From NCBI GenBank assembly GCA_030710605.1, contig CP092870.1:19382684-19446683 (forward strand): a stretch of 64,000 nt of DNA, in the 5' to 3' direction. The DNA is from Cordylochernes scorpioides (lineage: Eukaryota; Arthropoda; Arachnida; Pseudoscorpiones; Chernetidae). Of this stretch, positions 42,861 through 52,314 are shown piece after piece. Below the pieces are notes generated by a model that was not told the DNA's origin, ran no database searches, and saw only the letters and a program-made list of their open reading frames with translations. Within the stretch, counting starts at the first letter, position 1, and each line of letters opens with the position of its first letter. The position numbers were made by a program, and so were the translations under genes.

Positions 42861-45422
42861 CTAAAAATGCATCAGATTGGGGTTCGTATTTGAATTGTCC
42901 ATTTGAATCGTCTTGACATTCGAGGATATTTCAAGAGGGTGTAAGCGTTGTAGAGCCCTGATCAAGGTTCCTGTGGATGTTTTAACATGGGCCACTCTCA
43001 CTATTCCATCTTTACCTGGTATGAGATTTACTATTCGCCCTTTAGGCCAAAACATTCTTTTAAGATTTTCTTGCCCGATCAGTACAACTTCTCCTACTTT
43101 CAACTGTCTTCTATCAATATTTTCGGATTTCGGAATCAGCGCGCCTAAATATTCCTTTAAGAATCTCTGCTTCAATTCTCTCTTCAGTTGACCTAACTCT
43201 CTGTATCTAGTGTGCAACATTTCTGGCTTTAAATTTTCAAATTCAGGAAAGCTAGACTCTGGACCATTTTGTAAAAACTCATTAGGAGTTAACGGTTTTA
43301 GATCATTGTCGTCTTCAGAGACATAAGTGAGGGGTCGATTATTAATGATAGATTCGATTTCACAAAGGGCAGTCTGCAGTTGTACATATTTCAGCTTCTT
43401 GTGACCTAGCATCTTTATCAACATTTCCTTTATTGTCCTAACCATTCTTTCCCAAAATCCTCCCCACCAAGGAGCAGAAGGAGGGATAAAAATCCATTGT
43501 ATCCTTTTAATTGAGGTTTCCCTTTCAATTCTAGTCCAATCCAATCTCTTGAATATTCTATTAAGTTTTGCGAAATTGGTGCCATTGTCGCTATATATTT
43601 TCTCGGGGCGCCCTCTCCGACAAATAAACCTATGGAGGGCCATCATGAAGACTCCTGTCTCTAAACTCTTCACCAACTCCAGATGAATAGCGCGATAGAC
43701 GGCGCAAGTAAAGGCGGCTACCCACACTTTCCCACCTTCTTTCAAATGAAGAGGGCCTAATAAATCAACTCCTGTAATTTGGAAGGGTTTGCCCAGTCCA
43801 ATTCTGTTTTCTGGCAAAGCTGCCATTGGTCTTTGCAGAGACTTTTCTTTAAGTCTCTTGCAAGCAATGCACTTACTGATAATTTTCTTTATCGTTTTCC
43901 TTCCCCTGATTATCCAAAATTTCTCTCTCAGCTTTGATAAAATGAATTGCACCCCTACATGTCCATTCTTCAGGTGCACTTCCCATATAAGTTGCTCTAC
44001 GAAGGGATGGTCGCCTGGTAGAATGATAGGAGTTTTAAATTCTTCTGGGACCTGTCCATGTAAAAGTTTGCTTTCTACACACCAAAGTCCGTCAGTGTTT
44101 TTTAATATTTTAAAACTCTTGGTTGCATTCGATTTCTCTATGGAGACTTTCTCCTGAATCATTCGGATAAGCTTTTTTTCTGCCAAGTCTAATTCTGAAA
44201 CTTTCAAAGGTCCTGTTTCAGTTGACTGTTTTTTAAGTTTCCCTAAAAATCTTAAAACATAGGACATTACCCTGATGTTGAGAGAGTAATTAGACCTCCT
44301 TGTCAGTATCCAGTCTTTATAATCGATGTTCAAATTAATGTTGGTTTTCATAATGTTTTCTTCAACCTTTATTTCTTTTGGATTTATCGAGAACTCTGAA
44401 TTGGGCCAGAATTCTTTAGGTTTTTTCAACCATTCGGGGCCCTCCCACCATCTGCTTTGCACAAACTGGCTTGGAGGGCAACCTCGAGACAGAAGATCGG
44501 CCGGGTTCAACTGACTAGGCACGAACATCCAATCGTTCAAATTGGTAGTGGCCTGTATTTCTCTGACTCGGTTTCTCACGAAAACTCTCCACTCAATTTC
44601 TTTCTTTATCCAACTTAGCGCGGTAGTAGAGTCAGACCAATGAGTTGTTTCACATTTTCTCTTCAAGGCAGCTTGGATTGCATTGGCTAGTCTAGCTCCT
44701 AGTACCATGGCCATTAATTCCAAGCGAGGGATCGTAATACTCTTCATAGGAGCTAATCTGACTTTGCTCCAAATCAAAGTTAGAGTATTTTCTCGTCCCG
44801 TTTCGCTCCTTAAATAGGCTACAGCTCCATAGCCTATTTGACTAGCGTCACAAAAGATATGAACTTCTGTAGGGAAAATGAGATCATTCCACATATATCT
44901 CGGTATCTTTATTAACTCTATGAATTTTATTTGATCCAACCAGGTTCGAAATTCCTGGGCCATACCCTCGGGTAGAGGTGTATCCCAACCTAGTTTCAGC
45001 CCCCATGATCGCTGCAGTAACAACTTTGGTGGCAAGAATACTGGAGCGCAAAATCCAAGTGGATCAAATATCCGCTGAACCATGGACAGTACCAGCCTTT
45101 TCGTTAATTTGGGTTGAAGACTCAAATTGTCAGGGAGTTCGCATTTTAATGAATCTTCCATTTTATTCCAAACAACACCCAATATTTTTGTACAAGTCCC
45201 CTTTTCAGGGTTTTCCTCCAGATAATATTCCCACTCTCGTAAGTCCATTTTAGCCCTGTCCATAATTTCAATTGCGGCCTTTTGAAATTCCTGCACTTCC
45301 TGCTTTGTTTCCAGCGAGGTAATACAATTGTCCATGTAGAAGGATTGAGCTAAAATCTTTGCCCATTGAACAAGTGGGCCTCTTATTGATTGAAGATGGT
45401 ATTCTATTACGGCGTTCAGCAC
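42861..45422 (-). CDS. pol: BEL/Pao polyprotein, C-terminal part: RT end, RNase H, integrase
   Basis: 853 aa. Residues 1-85 finish the RT: FYMDNCIT (28-35) is the Pao-type variant of the Y-x-D-D catalytic box. Pao-type connection and RNase H follow (HIFCDASQIGYGAVAYL 188-204, ITIPRLELMAMVLGARL 229-245, HWSDSTTALSW 261-271, NPADLLSRG 306-314). The integrase zinc finger has H483, H488, C518 and C521. The catalytic core triad is D553 (ITGVDLLGP), D612 (YSDNGTNF) and E658 (WWGGFWERM). A C-terminal domain typical of BEL elements (VGEVVLIGQENLKRMFWPKG, 777-796) ends it. The frame begins downstream of the frameshift near 45500, so the true N-terminus lies in the other ORF. No envelope gene follows. 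It is otherwise intact. Confidence 0.95.
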   Translation of the reverse strand: MLNAVIEYHLQSIRGPLVQWAKILAQSFYMDNCITSLETKQEVQEFQKAAIEIMDRAKMDLREWEYYLEENPEKGTCTKILGVVWNKMEDSLKCELPDNLSLQPKLTKRLVLSMVQRIFDPLGFCAPVFLPPKLLLQRSWGLKLGWDTPLPEGMAQEFRTWLDQIKFIELIKIPRYMWNDLIFPTEVHIFCDASQIGYGAVAYLRSETGRENTLTLIWSKVRLAPMKSITIPRLELMAMVLGARLANAIQAALKRKCETTHWSDSTTALSWIKKEIEWRVFVRNRVREIQATTNLNDWMFVPSQLNPADLLSRGCPPSQFVQSRWWEGPEWLKKPKEFWPNSEFSINPKEIKVEENIMKTNINLNIDYKDWILTRRSNYSLNIRVMSYVLRFLGKLKKQSTETGPLKVSELDLAEKKLIRMIQEKVSIEKSNATKSFKILKNTDGLWCVESKLLHGQVPEEFKTPIILPGDHPFVEQLIWEVHLKNGHVGVQFILSKLREKFWIIRGRKTIKKIISKCIACKRLKEKSLQRPMAALPENRIGLGKPFQITGVDLLGPLHLKEGGKVWVAAFTCAVYRAIHLELVKSLETGVFMMALHRFICRRGRPEKIYSDNGTNFAKLNRIFKRLDWTRIERETSIKRIQWIFIPPSAPWWGGFWERMVRTIKEMLIKMLGHKKLKYVQLQTALCEIESIINNRPLTYVSEDDNDLKPLTPNEFLQNGPESSFPEFENLKPEMLHTRYRELGQLKRELKQRFLKEYLGALIPKSENIDRRQLKVGEVVLIGQENLKRMFWPKGRIVNLIPGKDGIVRVAHVKTSTGTLIRALQRLHPLEISSNVKTIQMDNSNTNPNLMHF

Positions 45423-45472
45423 AAAAGGACTACAGTTTAAGCCAAATACAAGTCTCTTATGCCTGTAAGCTA

Positions 45473-48019
45473 TTAGTTCTCTATCGCTCTCCTTTTCCCA
45501 CCAAGGAATCTAAGGTAGTTCCGTTCAGATTCTTCAATCGCCACCATCTGGAATGCTTTTCTTATATCTGCCGTGACTCCAAATTTATTTTCCCGAAATC
45601 TTATCATCATTTCAGGGATTCTTTCCAATAAATTCGGTCCCTTTTCTAAACATTGATTCAAAGATAGTCCATTATGACCTAGACAAGAAGCATCGAAAAC
45701 CGGACGTATGGGCGTCGTTTTAGATTCCATCTTGTGCACAGGGCGGTGAGGTAAATAGTAGCCTCTTCTCTCGAGAGGATTTTCCTCGACTCTTTCAATG
45801 AGTCCTTCAGTCGGCCAGTCTCTAAAGATCTGACTATATTCGGTCAACTTATTCTGTGAGGTAATTTTCTTAGTGCTTATATCTAACCTTTTTATCGCTA
45901 TGTCAAGATTGCTGGGGATTGACTCCTTTTCTACCTTCCAAGGTAGACCTACAGAATATCTCTGATCACTTTGTCTTTGAATTTTTGTTATAAACTTTTC
46001 TTTTATTTCCTGGTATCTGGTCTCTTTGGAGCAAGTTTCAACAGGATCCCTAATGCCTAGTACTTCTAGATCCCACAAATCCTTTAAATCGCATCGCGTT
46101 GTTAGCAGATTCAAAGTCTGCTGCACATTGTCATTGCTATCAATAATTGGCGAATTGCCCATTAGTGTCCAACCTAATTTCGTTTCCACCGCAGTTAAAT
46201 CTGCTTCAACTTGAACTATTTTTCCTGTCAAAATCATACCTAGATAGTTAGCGCCAATCAATATGTCAATCTCTTGTCCTTTAAAATTGTCCTGAGACAA
46301 TATTATGCCCTTAATCTTCAATTTTTCTAACCAGTCTCCTTTTGGCAAAGGTGGTATGGCGTCGCAAATTTTACGTTGATCCAGCGCCTCAATATGGATC
46401 ACATCTCTTTTATTACCTAAATTCTCTAATTCTAACATACATTTACCGTGCTTTTCTTCACCAATCTTTTTACCTCCAAAAAGACTTTTAGCTATGGTTA
46501 TTTCGCCTTTTCTTTCTATTCCTATACTCCAGACTAACGACTGTTTGATATACGAAAACTGACTTCCACTGTCGAGGAGAATTCTAACCCTTCTAGAGGC
46601 ATTTGGGCCTCTTAACAGTGCTACCGTGGTCATCAGCAAGACCTGACCGGTGCAGGCTTGACTAGAAAGCGATGCAATGGGTTCAGGTGCATTTTCCTTT
46701 AGATTTTCTCTTCCTGGTTTCGTTAACCGGTTAGAAGAATTTCCTTCACATAAAACTTCGAAGTGGTTTCTCCCACAGTTTTTGCACTCCAATTGTTCTC
46801 GGCACTGACTCTGTATGTGTCCCTTTCTTAAGCATTTGAAACATAGATGGGCACTACGTATTTTATCATTTCTCTCTCCCGGAGACATTTTCATTATGGA
46901 ACGGCATTGATGACTCGCATGATTTGTTCTTTCACAAAAGAAGCATTTTATATTAGTTCGCCCTCCGAACAGACTAGACACAGTGGCGGATCTGAAATTG
47001 CTCCTTGTTCTGGTCCCATCATTGTAAAACCTTTTATAGGGTTCCTCCTGCTTAAAGCCTTTTTCCACAAATTTCAGCTGTTGAGCACTCCTTACTTCGG
47101 CTTTTAGAAAGTCCAATAATAACCTGAGCCTTTCTTGAGCTCCTCCAACCCCTTTATCTGACTCTTCCCGTTTTGCTAACTCCATACCATAACCCGAAGA
47201 AGGATGCCTGTGCCATATTTTCAAAATATCCGAAGGTAATGAAGACTCGACAAGAGGGTATAAAAAAATACCCGACAACTGGGGATCAATGCCCAATGTC
47301 TCTAACGACCGGAGGTGACTGCTCAGTTCGTCGTACAGACTGCTTAAATTTCTATTTTCTTTCTTTACATTAGATATAACCGAATTCAATAGACGTCTGA
47401 CATACAGTTCTGTCAGTATATTCGGGTCACCGAATCGCTCCTGTAAAGCTTGTACCGCCAAAACATAGTTGGCGCCTGTAACGGGATAGCTTGCTACAAC
47501 ACGATAGGCTTCTGAATTTGGTACAATTGCTTGACGCAAATATAAAAACCGGTCGCTATCGGATAAATTCTTATTTTCGTGAATTTTCGAAAACTGCGCC
47601 CACCAAGGCAACCAACCTTCCAGAGAGCCATCATAGGTTTTTAGGGCTAACTCTGGTAATTTCACATTTATTACAGTGTCCTCGCTAGCAATCGGGATTG
47701 TTTCTTCTTTATCGGGAATCCGTAATACATTGACTTTCTGTTGAATATCAAACTTTTCCTCTTCATATTTATCGCATTCTTGCCATTCCCTATCAATACT
47801 TTCCTCTGTAATCCCTTCTTTCACTACCAATAAAGCCTGATATTTTTCGTTTAGATCTACAAGTTTCGTGTAATAAGACTCTAGTCTATTAAACTTAGAA
47901 TAAATATCATTCCTATCAATTTGAGACTTTTCAAATTCCCCATTTATTTCATTGATAATTCTAGTGAAAGTACCTCTTATGGCTTTTCTGCGCTTTTTAA
48001 TTGCATCCATTTCCTCCAT
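45473..48019 (-). CDS. gag-pol: BEL/Pao polyprotein, N-terminal part: gag, protease, RT start
   Basis: 848 aa, starting at ATG 48019, only 36 bp from the LTR. Coiled-coil-like N-terminus (20-95), then the DUF1759 gag domain (about 115-270; LKTYDGSLEGWLPWWAQF). Three zinc knuckles: CFFCERTNHASHQC (359-372), CFKCLRKGHIQSQC (393-406) and CKNCGRNHFEVLC (412-424). A17-type aspartic protease with LLDSGSQFSY (481-490) and DILIGANYLG (585-594). The RT begins with IRPVFDASC (771-779) and VTADIRKAFQMVAI (815-828; first catalytic Asp 818). The frame ends after RNYLRFLG, where a one-base deletion near 45500 moves the rest of the RT into the frame of the downstream ORF. This single lesion should make the copy non-autonomous. 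Confidence 0.95.
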   Translation of the reverse strand: MEEMDAIKKRRKAIRGTFTRIINEINGEFEKSQIDRNDIYSKFNRLESYYTKLVDLNEKYQALLVVKEGITEESIDREWQECDKYEEEKFDIQQKVNVLRIPDKEETIPIASEDTVINVKLPELALKTYDGSLEGWLPWWAQFSKIHENKNLSDSDRFLYLRQAIVPNSEAYRVVASYPVTGANYVLAVQALQERFGDPNILTELYVRRLLNSVISNVKKENRNLSSLYDELSSHLRSLETLGIDPQLSGIFLYPLVESSLPSDILKIWHRHPSSGYGMELAKREESDKGVGGAQERLRLLLDFLKAEVRSAQQLKFVEKGFKQEEPYKRFYNDGTRTRSNFRSATVSSLFGGRTNIKCFFCERTNHASHQCRSIMKMSPGERNDKIRSAHLCFKCLRKGHIQSQCREQLECKNCGRNHFEVLCEGNSSNRLTKPGRENLKENAPEPIASLSSQACTGQVLLMTTVALLRGPNASRRVRILLDSGSQFSYIKQSLVWSIGIERKGEITIAKSLFGGKKIGEEKHGKCMLELENLGNKRDVIHIEALDQRKICDAIPPLPKGDWLEKLKIKGIILSQDNFKGQEIDILIGANYLGMILTGKIVQVEADLTAVETKLGWTLMGNSPIIDSNDNVQQTLNLLTTRCDLKDLWDLEVLGIRDPVETCSKETRYQEIKEKFITKIQRQSDQRYSVGLPWKVEKESIPSNLDIAIKRLDISTKKITSQNKLTEYSQIFRDWPTEGLIERVEENPLERRGYYLPHRPVHKMESKTTPIRPVFDASCLGHNGLSLNQCLEKGPNLLERIPEMMIRFRENKFGVTADIRKAFQMVAIEESERNYLRFLGGKRRAIEN

Positions 48020-48034
48020 ATCTCCTTTAAATCG

Positions 48035-48052
48035 ATCACGTCCGGCTCACCA
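48035..48052 (-). other. BEL primer-binding site candidate
   Basis: On the minus strand, TGGTGAGCCGGACGTGAT starts 3 bp inside the 5' LTR. TGG matches a tRNA 3' CCA end. The priming tRNA cannot be named from sequence alone. Confidence 0.6.
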
Positions 48053-48055
48053 AAA

Positions 48056-48900
48056 TGTTCGTGTTCGTTTAAAAAAAAAAAAGGGTGATCGATTGAAAGG
48101 AAAAACAATGGGGGAAATAAATGCACACTTACACAGTATAAATAAAGGGTTTTATTTAAAAATTAAAAAGGGCTAAAAACTATTATACTTATATATATAA
48201 AGAATTATGCATGAAAAACAAGAAACAAGGTTAAGCAAAATTATACATATATATAAAGAATTATGCATAAAAAAAACAAGAAACAAGGTTAAGCAAAAAA
48301 AAAGGTAAAATTAACTAATCTTAGGGAAGGGAGATAAAAATAAGTGACAGGGGGGTGTCGAGTTTTGTGTTCACACAGTACCTCGGGTGGCAGCACCGTC
48401 GCTCGCTTGGCTCGGCTGGTCGCGGCTCGTGCGATGTCCAAGGCGTCCTTTCCGTCCTCAAGTTGCCGCTTGAGGGATACTCCAAGACGTCCTTTCCGTC
48501 CACGAGACTCTGCTTGTGGGATACTCCAAGGCGTCCTTTCCGTCCACAAGACGCTGCTTGTAGGATACTTCTCGGACGTCTTTCCGTCCACAAGACGCTG
48601 CTTGTAGGATATTTCTCAGGCGCGTCTGCTCCGCCTGGTCCGCTGCTTCTAACTAAGAAAAAAAAAAGATGACGCCACATGGCCCGCACGGGGCTCGCAG
48701 AACAACCAAACACATTCCACACGTCCACTTGACTTTTCCTCCCCGGGCATCGATCGACCTTTGTCCTGGGGCTCGCAGCTGGGAGTTTCCCCGACCATGT
48801 AGATGTTTTGACCCTTTCTTTCAACTTTTCCCCTCGTCTCCCTTCACCTAAGTGTTTCATTCTATGTACAAAAGTAAGGCTCGGTAAAATAGTTTTAACA
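48056..48900 (-). repeat. BEL/Pao 5' LTR (promoter-bearing)
   Basis: 845 bp, same ends as the 3' LTR. The minisatellite (48443-48617) has four units, one more than the 3' LTR, from GCGTCCTTTCCGTCC-type repeats with CACGAGACTCTGCTTGTGGG as the extra unit. Substitutions elsewhere are few. No host gene lies in the frames on either strand. Confidence 0.95.
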
Positions 48901-49095
48901 GGGTGGGCCTGGCTCATCAGTGGTGAACCCTCCCAGCAGTTTCGCCAGTTTAATCTACCATACCGCTGTTATATTGCATTTTCGGACTTCCTTTTATAGT
49001 GATACTGATGCTAGACTCTAAAATACCCATTTCAAGAGTCTAGCATCAGTATCACTTTGAAAGGAAGTCCTAAAAATGCAATATAACAGTGGTAT
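48901..49095. repeat. Outer family D fold-back: central segment
   Basis: Continues the left arm after the BEL element: GGGCCTGGCTCATCAGTGG, AACCCTCCCAGCAG, ATACCGCTGTTATATTGC, then the palindrome centre AGTGATACTGATGCTAGACT opposite AGTCTAGCATCAGTATCACT around 49029, then GGAAGTCCTAAAAATGC and the first copy of the Penelope target ATAACAGTGGTAT (49083-49095). Confidence 0.85.
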
Positions 49096-49452
49096 AAAAG
49101 TATAATAAATCTAAAGTTTTGCGGAGGAGCCTCTTTTATTATACATTTGCAAGCTTTCGAACCTTTCGGTTCTTCCACAGGCGTGGCTAGTATGACTACA
49201 CTAACAGGGTATAAGCGCGCTTGAGCCATTATATACAACATATAAATTTACATGCGGAGTGATATTTCAAACGTAATAAAATAGAAATAGGAACTATGAC
49301 TATAAAAATAAAACTATGTAAATGAACTTATAGATTTTTAAAATTTAGATGAAATTATGGCAAACACTTTTAAATGCGATAAAAGTTAAGTAAAATAATG
49401 ATATTCACTGTATGTAAGCCGTGTGACACTTTAAAATTTCGTAACATTTAAA
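49096..49452 (-). repeat. Penelope terminal repeat, left copy
   Basis: About 357 bp nearly identical to 51933-52293 (AAAAGTATAATAAATCTAAA to TTTCGTAACATTTAAA). Contains the hammerhead-like motif 49149-49181. After it comes about 90 bp unique to this side up to the ORF stop, including ACACACCCGAGTGTATCACG. Confidence 0.95.
49149..49181 (-). ncRNA. Hammerhead-like core in the Penelope terminal repeat
   Basis: On the element's sense strand: CCTGTGGA, A, stem II GAACC-GAAA-GGTTC, then GAAAGCTTGC. The layout box/stem II/GAAA is that of the hammerheads described in Penelope-like elements, but the box reads CTGTGGA rather than CTGANGA (A6 changed) and GAAAG replaces GAAAC. Both terminal repeats share these changes, so this family seems to carry a divergent form. 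Activity uncertain. Confidence 0.5.
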
Positions 49453-49541
49453 ACCAGTAAAATTTTAAAACATCTCAACACAGAAAAACCAAGCTGGGGT
49501 CCACTCCTCCCGACCACACACCCGAGTGTATCACGGTGTAA

Positions 49542-51926
49542 CTATTGAGATATTATATGATATATTTCCGGTAGATCTATTTTCCTATTTATGCTGTTTG
49601 TTTGTGTTGATATGATGGATTCCAGTACCAATCTGTGCTGCTTATTGTTTATGTGCTGATATAGGATTTTAGGATGATCTAAGTTGAAGTTATGGCCTGT
49701 CTTTGAAATATGTTGGTATATAAGTGATTTCGGGTCTCTATTGTTTATGTTTCGTTTGTGTTCGGTGATTCTGATATACGCGGTTCTGCCAGTCTCCCCC
49801 ACATAGGAGGCTGGGCAATCCTGGCAAGAAACCGCGTATACTGCTCCGGTGGAGTGGATGGGATTGTTGGGTGCGTCAGCTTTGGTGATAGGATTCCTGA
49901 GGAGGGCAGCAAGATTGGGAGGGCTGTTAAAATAAACCTGAATACCATATGGGCGAAGGATTCTGGAAATGGCAACAGAGAAGGAGGAATATGGAAGATA
50001 GCAGACTGCTCTATAAGTCGTGGAGGTCCTCGGAGCAGTGGGATCAAACGTGTGTCTATCTATGAATTTTCTTGGGTATCCTGCAGTGGTTAGAAGGGTG
50101 GTAATTCTGTTTTTTTCTATGGCTTTGAATATAGGCAATGAGCAATGCGTATGTATTCTTTTGGTTAAAGTCCTGACTGTGTTTACTTTATAGGCTACCG
50201 GGCTATTGGAGGAGAAATGGGTGTATAGGGGTGGGATATTCTTTTTGTAATAAACTGCTGTGTGCAATCTGTGTGGAGTGCGGATAATAAGGATGTCCAG
50301 AAATGACAATACTAGGTTTGTTTCTGTTTCGTATGTGAATTTGATGTCTGCGTGAAAGGAATGTAGAGTGTTAAGAATAGGTTGGAGCTCATTCGGTTTG
50401 ATTACACAGAAGATGTCGTCCACATACCTCCTCCAATAATGGATGTCGGAAGAATGCATCTGATTGATCCACTGGTCCAAGGACCCCATCACGACTTCGG
50501 CAACTATGGATGAAAGAGGACTGCCCATTGGGGTGCCTCTGATCTGCTTATAATGCTGGTGGTTAAACGTGAAGGTGCTAATAGAAAGACATAAGGACGT
50601 TAGCTGGGTTATCAGGGTTATGGTTTGATCTTGAATACCTGCTGACTTGAGAAATGACTGTAATTTGTTTAAAATGAGGGCGTGTGGCAGGGAGAGGTAT
50701 AGCGCTGTAACATCAAATGACACCATAGTGTGATGTGCGGGTAGCTGCATTTGCGTAATCTCCTGAACGAAACTGGGTGGGTGTGTGATGTTGTACTGGT
50801 TAGGATTGTTCTTCATGATAGGGGATAATAGTTGGGCCAGATATTTGGCTAAGGTGTGAGCCGGGGAGAGGTGGTATGCGATGATGGGTCGGAGTGGTAC
50901 CCCAGGCTTGTGTATTTTAGGAGCACCATATATGTACGCATCTCGTGTGAGGGAACCGGTGAACTGAGTTAATTGTGCCTTGGTGATCTGCTTCGCCTTC
51001 ATCAAGTTCCTAAGTGATGACTTGTAGCCCTTGACCAAGGCGTCTTTCGCAGATGTTGAGATGATCGTAAATGTGGATGTGTCAGCGAGTATGTTCATCA
51101 TTTTTCCTTCGTAATCAGCTCTATCCATCAACACCGTCTGGTTTCCCTTGTCTGCTTTGGTGATTACCAGCGAACTAGTCTTTCTTAGCTTCTGGATGAG
51201 GGAGCGATGATCCCGGGCATATGATACTGGGTGATAGGGCCTGCGCAAGACCTGGGTAACTGCGTGTCTAATCCTGAGGGTTTCCATATGGTTGAGGTTT
51301 TTGAGTGCACCTTCCACTCCTGCTATTAACCTGGGTATGTCGGGCTTGTCGGGAGGAACGTAATGTAACCCCAATGCTAACACTCTTTCCTCCTTTTCCG
51401 ATAAGGGAATCGAGGACAAGTTAACTATTCCATTAGATGAATTGTTTAGAAAGGCTGCGGACTGCGGGAACTGGTATTTCTTTACCCAATATGACAACTT
51501 TGTTTGTTGCCTGCCTGTAAGGATCTTTTCTTTGTGTTGGATGTCTCTAGTGATGGACATGATGACTTCGGTGAATTCTGCCATGGGAAGGAGTTGGCCA
51601 ATGTGAAATATAAGGCCCTTCACTGTTTTAGAAATGATCCTGATGTTGGAATGACATCCCTGGATTCTGGACTCTAGCAGGTCCCACTGGTACTTCTTTG
51701 TTATCTTTTCTGAGAAAGGGTTCCTAACCGGGTCTTTGATTCTGAGGGACGGCGGGATGAACTGGTGGTCCTTGCATATACGGTTGAAGCGCAGGTGACA
51801 CCTCCATCTTGACAGCTGTGCCGATTTCTTTCTGAGCTGGCGTAGGTAGAAGGAACAATCGGAATTTGGGTGGCTCATGACCGTAAAAGCGACAAAGGCA
51901 TAAGACTCTACAGGTAAACTCCGCAT
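49542..51926 (-). CDS. Penelope-like reverse transcriptase with GIY-YIG endonuclease
   Basis: 794 aa, uninterrupted. Residues 1-250 form the Penelope N-terminal region. RT: KADKGNQTVLMDRADYE (257-273), YGAPKIHKPGVPLRPI (333-348), FDVTALYLSLP (404-414, first catalytic Asp), GTPMGSPLSSIVAE (464-477), RRYVDDIFCVI (499-509, catalytic YVDD) and FLDILI (542-547). The C-terminal GIY-YIG nuclease starts AVYAVSCQDCPASYVGETGR (695-714; C701 and C704 make the zinc-binding pair found in this class) with R719, H723 and H745, and the late Glu in LVLES (769). It would nick target DNA and copy its RNA there. Nothing is missing, so this may be a functional copy. The ATG at 51926 starts within the shared inverted tail; an upstream start in the right repeat is not excluded. 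Confidence 0.95.
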   Translation of the reverse strand: MRSLPVESYAFVAFTVMSHPNSDCSFYLRQLRKKSAQLSRWRCHLRFNRICKDHQFIPPSLRIKDPVRNPFSEKITKKYQWDLLESRIQGCHSNIRIISKTVKGLIFHIGQLLPMAEFTEVIMSITRDIQHKEKILTGRQQTKLSYWVKKYQFPQSAAFLNNSSNGIVNLSSIPLSEKEERVLALGLHYVPPDKPDIPRLIAGVEGALKNLNHMETLRIRHAVTQVLRRPYHPVSYARDHRSLIQKLRKTSSLVITKADKGNQTVLMDRADYEGKMMNILADTSTFTIISTSAKDALVKGYKSSLRNLMKAKQITKAQLTQFTGSLTRDAYIYGAPKIHKPGVPLRPIIAYHLSPAHTLAKYLAQLLSPIMKNNPNQYNITHPPSFVQEITQMQLPAHHTMVSFDVTALYLSLPHALILNKLQSFLKSAGIQDQTITLITQLTSLCLSISTFTFNHQHYKQIRGTPMGSPLSSIVAEVVMGSLDQWINQMHSSDIHYWRRYVDDIFCVIKPNELQPILNTLHSFHADIKFTYETETNLVLSFLDILIIRTPHRLHTAVYYKKNIPPLYTHFSSNSPVAYKVNTVRTLTKRIHTHCSLPIFKAIEKNRITTLLTTAGYPRKFIDRHTFDPTAPRTSTTYRAVCYLPYSSFSVAISRILRPYGIQVYFNSPPNLAALLRNPITKADAPNNPIHSTGAVYAVSCQDCPASYVGETGRTAYIRITEHKRNINNRDPKSLIYQHISKTGHNFNLDHPKILYQHINNKQHRLVLESIISTQTNSINRKIDLPEIYHIISQ

Positions 51927-51932
51927 AAATTA

Positions 51933-52293
51933 GTATAAAAGTATAATAAATCTAAAGTTTTGCGGAGGAGCCTCTTTTATTATACATTTGCAAGCTTTCG
52001 ATCCTTTCGGTTCTTCCACAGGCGTGGCTAGTATGACTACACTAACAGGGTATAAGCGCGCTTGAGCCATTATATACAACATATAAATTTACATGCGGAG
52101 TGATATTTCAAACGTAATAAAATAGAAATAGGAACTATGACTATAAAAATAAAACTATGTAAATGAACTTATAGATTTTTAAAATTTAGATGAAATTATG
52201 GCAAACACTTTTAAATGCGATAAAAGTTAAGTAAAATAATGATATTCACTGTATGTAAGCCGTGTGACACTTTAAAATTTCGTAACATTTAAA
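51933..52293 (-). repeat. Penelope terminal repeat, right (upstream) copy
   Basis: Same sequence as 49096-49452 with very few differences. One is ATCC for AACC in the hammerhead-like stem II (51990-52022), which introduces a mismatch. It lies upstream of the ORF on the sense strand and would hold the promoter. Confidence 0.95.
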
Positions 52294-52314
52294 TGCGGAG
52301 TTTACCTGTAGAGG

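Larger units (their letters stand above)
41800..48905 (-). mobile_element. BEL/Pao LTR retrotransposon, nearly intact, with target duplication
   Basis: Minus-strand element of 7.1 kb (41805-48900) with two LTRs beginning TGTT and ending AACA and a 5-bp target duplication GGGTG (41800-41804 and 48901-48905). Internal region: primer-binding site, a gag-protease-RT frame (48019-45473), an RNase H-integrase frame (45422-42861) and a polypurine tract. One single-base frameshift near 45500 divides what should be a single polyprotein. The LTRs differ by only a few substitutions plus one minisatellite unit, so insertion is recent compared with the surrounding DNA. It is inserted in family D. Confidence 0.95.
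49096..52314 (-). mobile_element. Penelope-like element, complete, EN+
   Basis: Minus-strand element with two direct terminal repeats (49096-49452 and 51933-52293) around one 794-aa ORF. It is flanked by a 13-bp target duplication ATAACAGTGGTAT (49083-49095, 52315-52327). Next to the right repeat, ATGCGGAGTTTACCTGTAGAG (52293-52313) is the inverse of sequence at the start of the ORF (51907-51927), a short inverted tail of the type known in this class. The near-identity of the two repeats and the intact ORF indicate recent activity. Confidence 0.95.
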
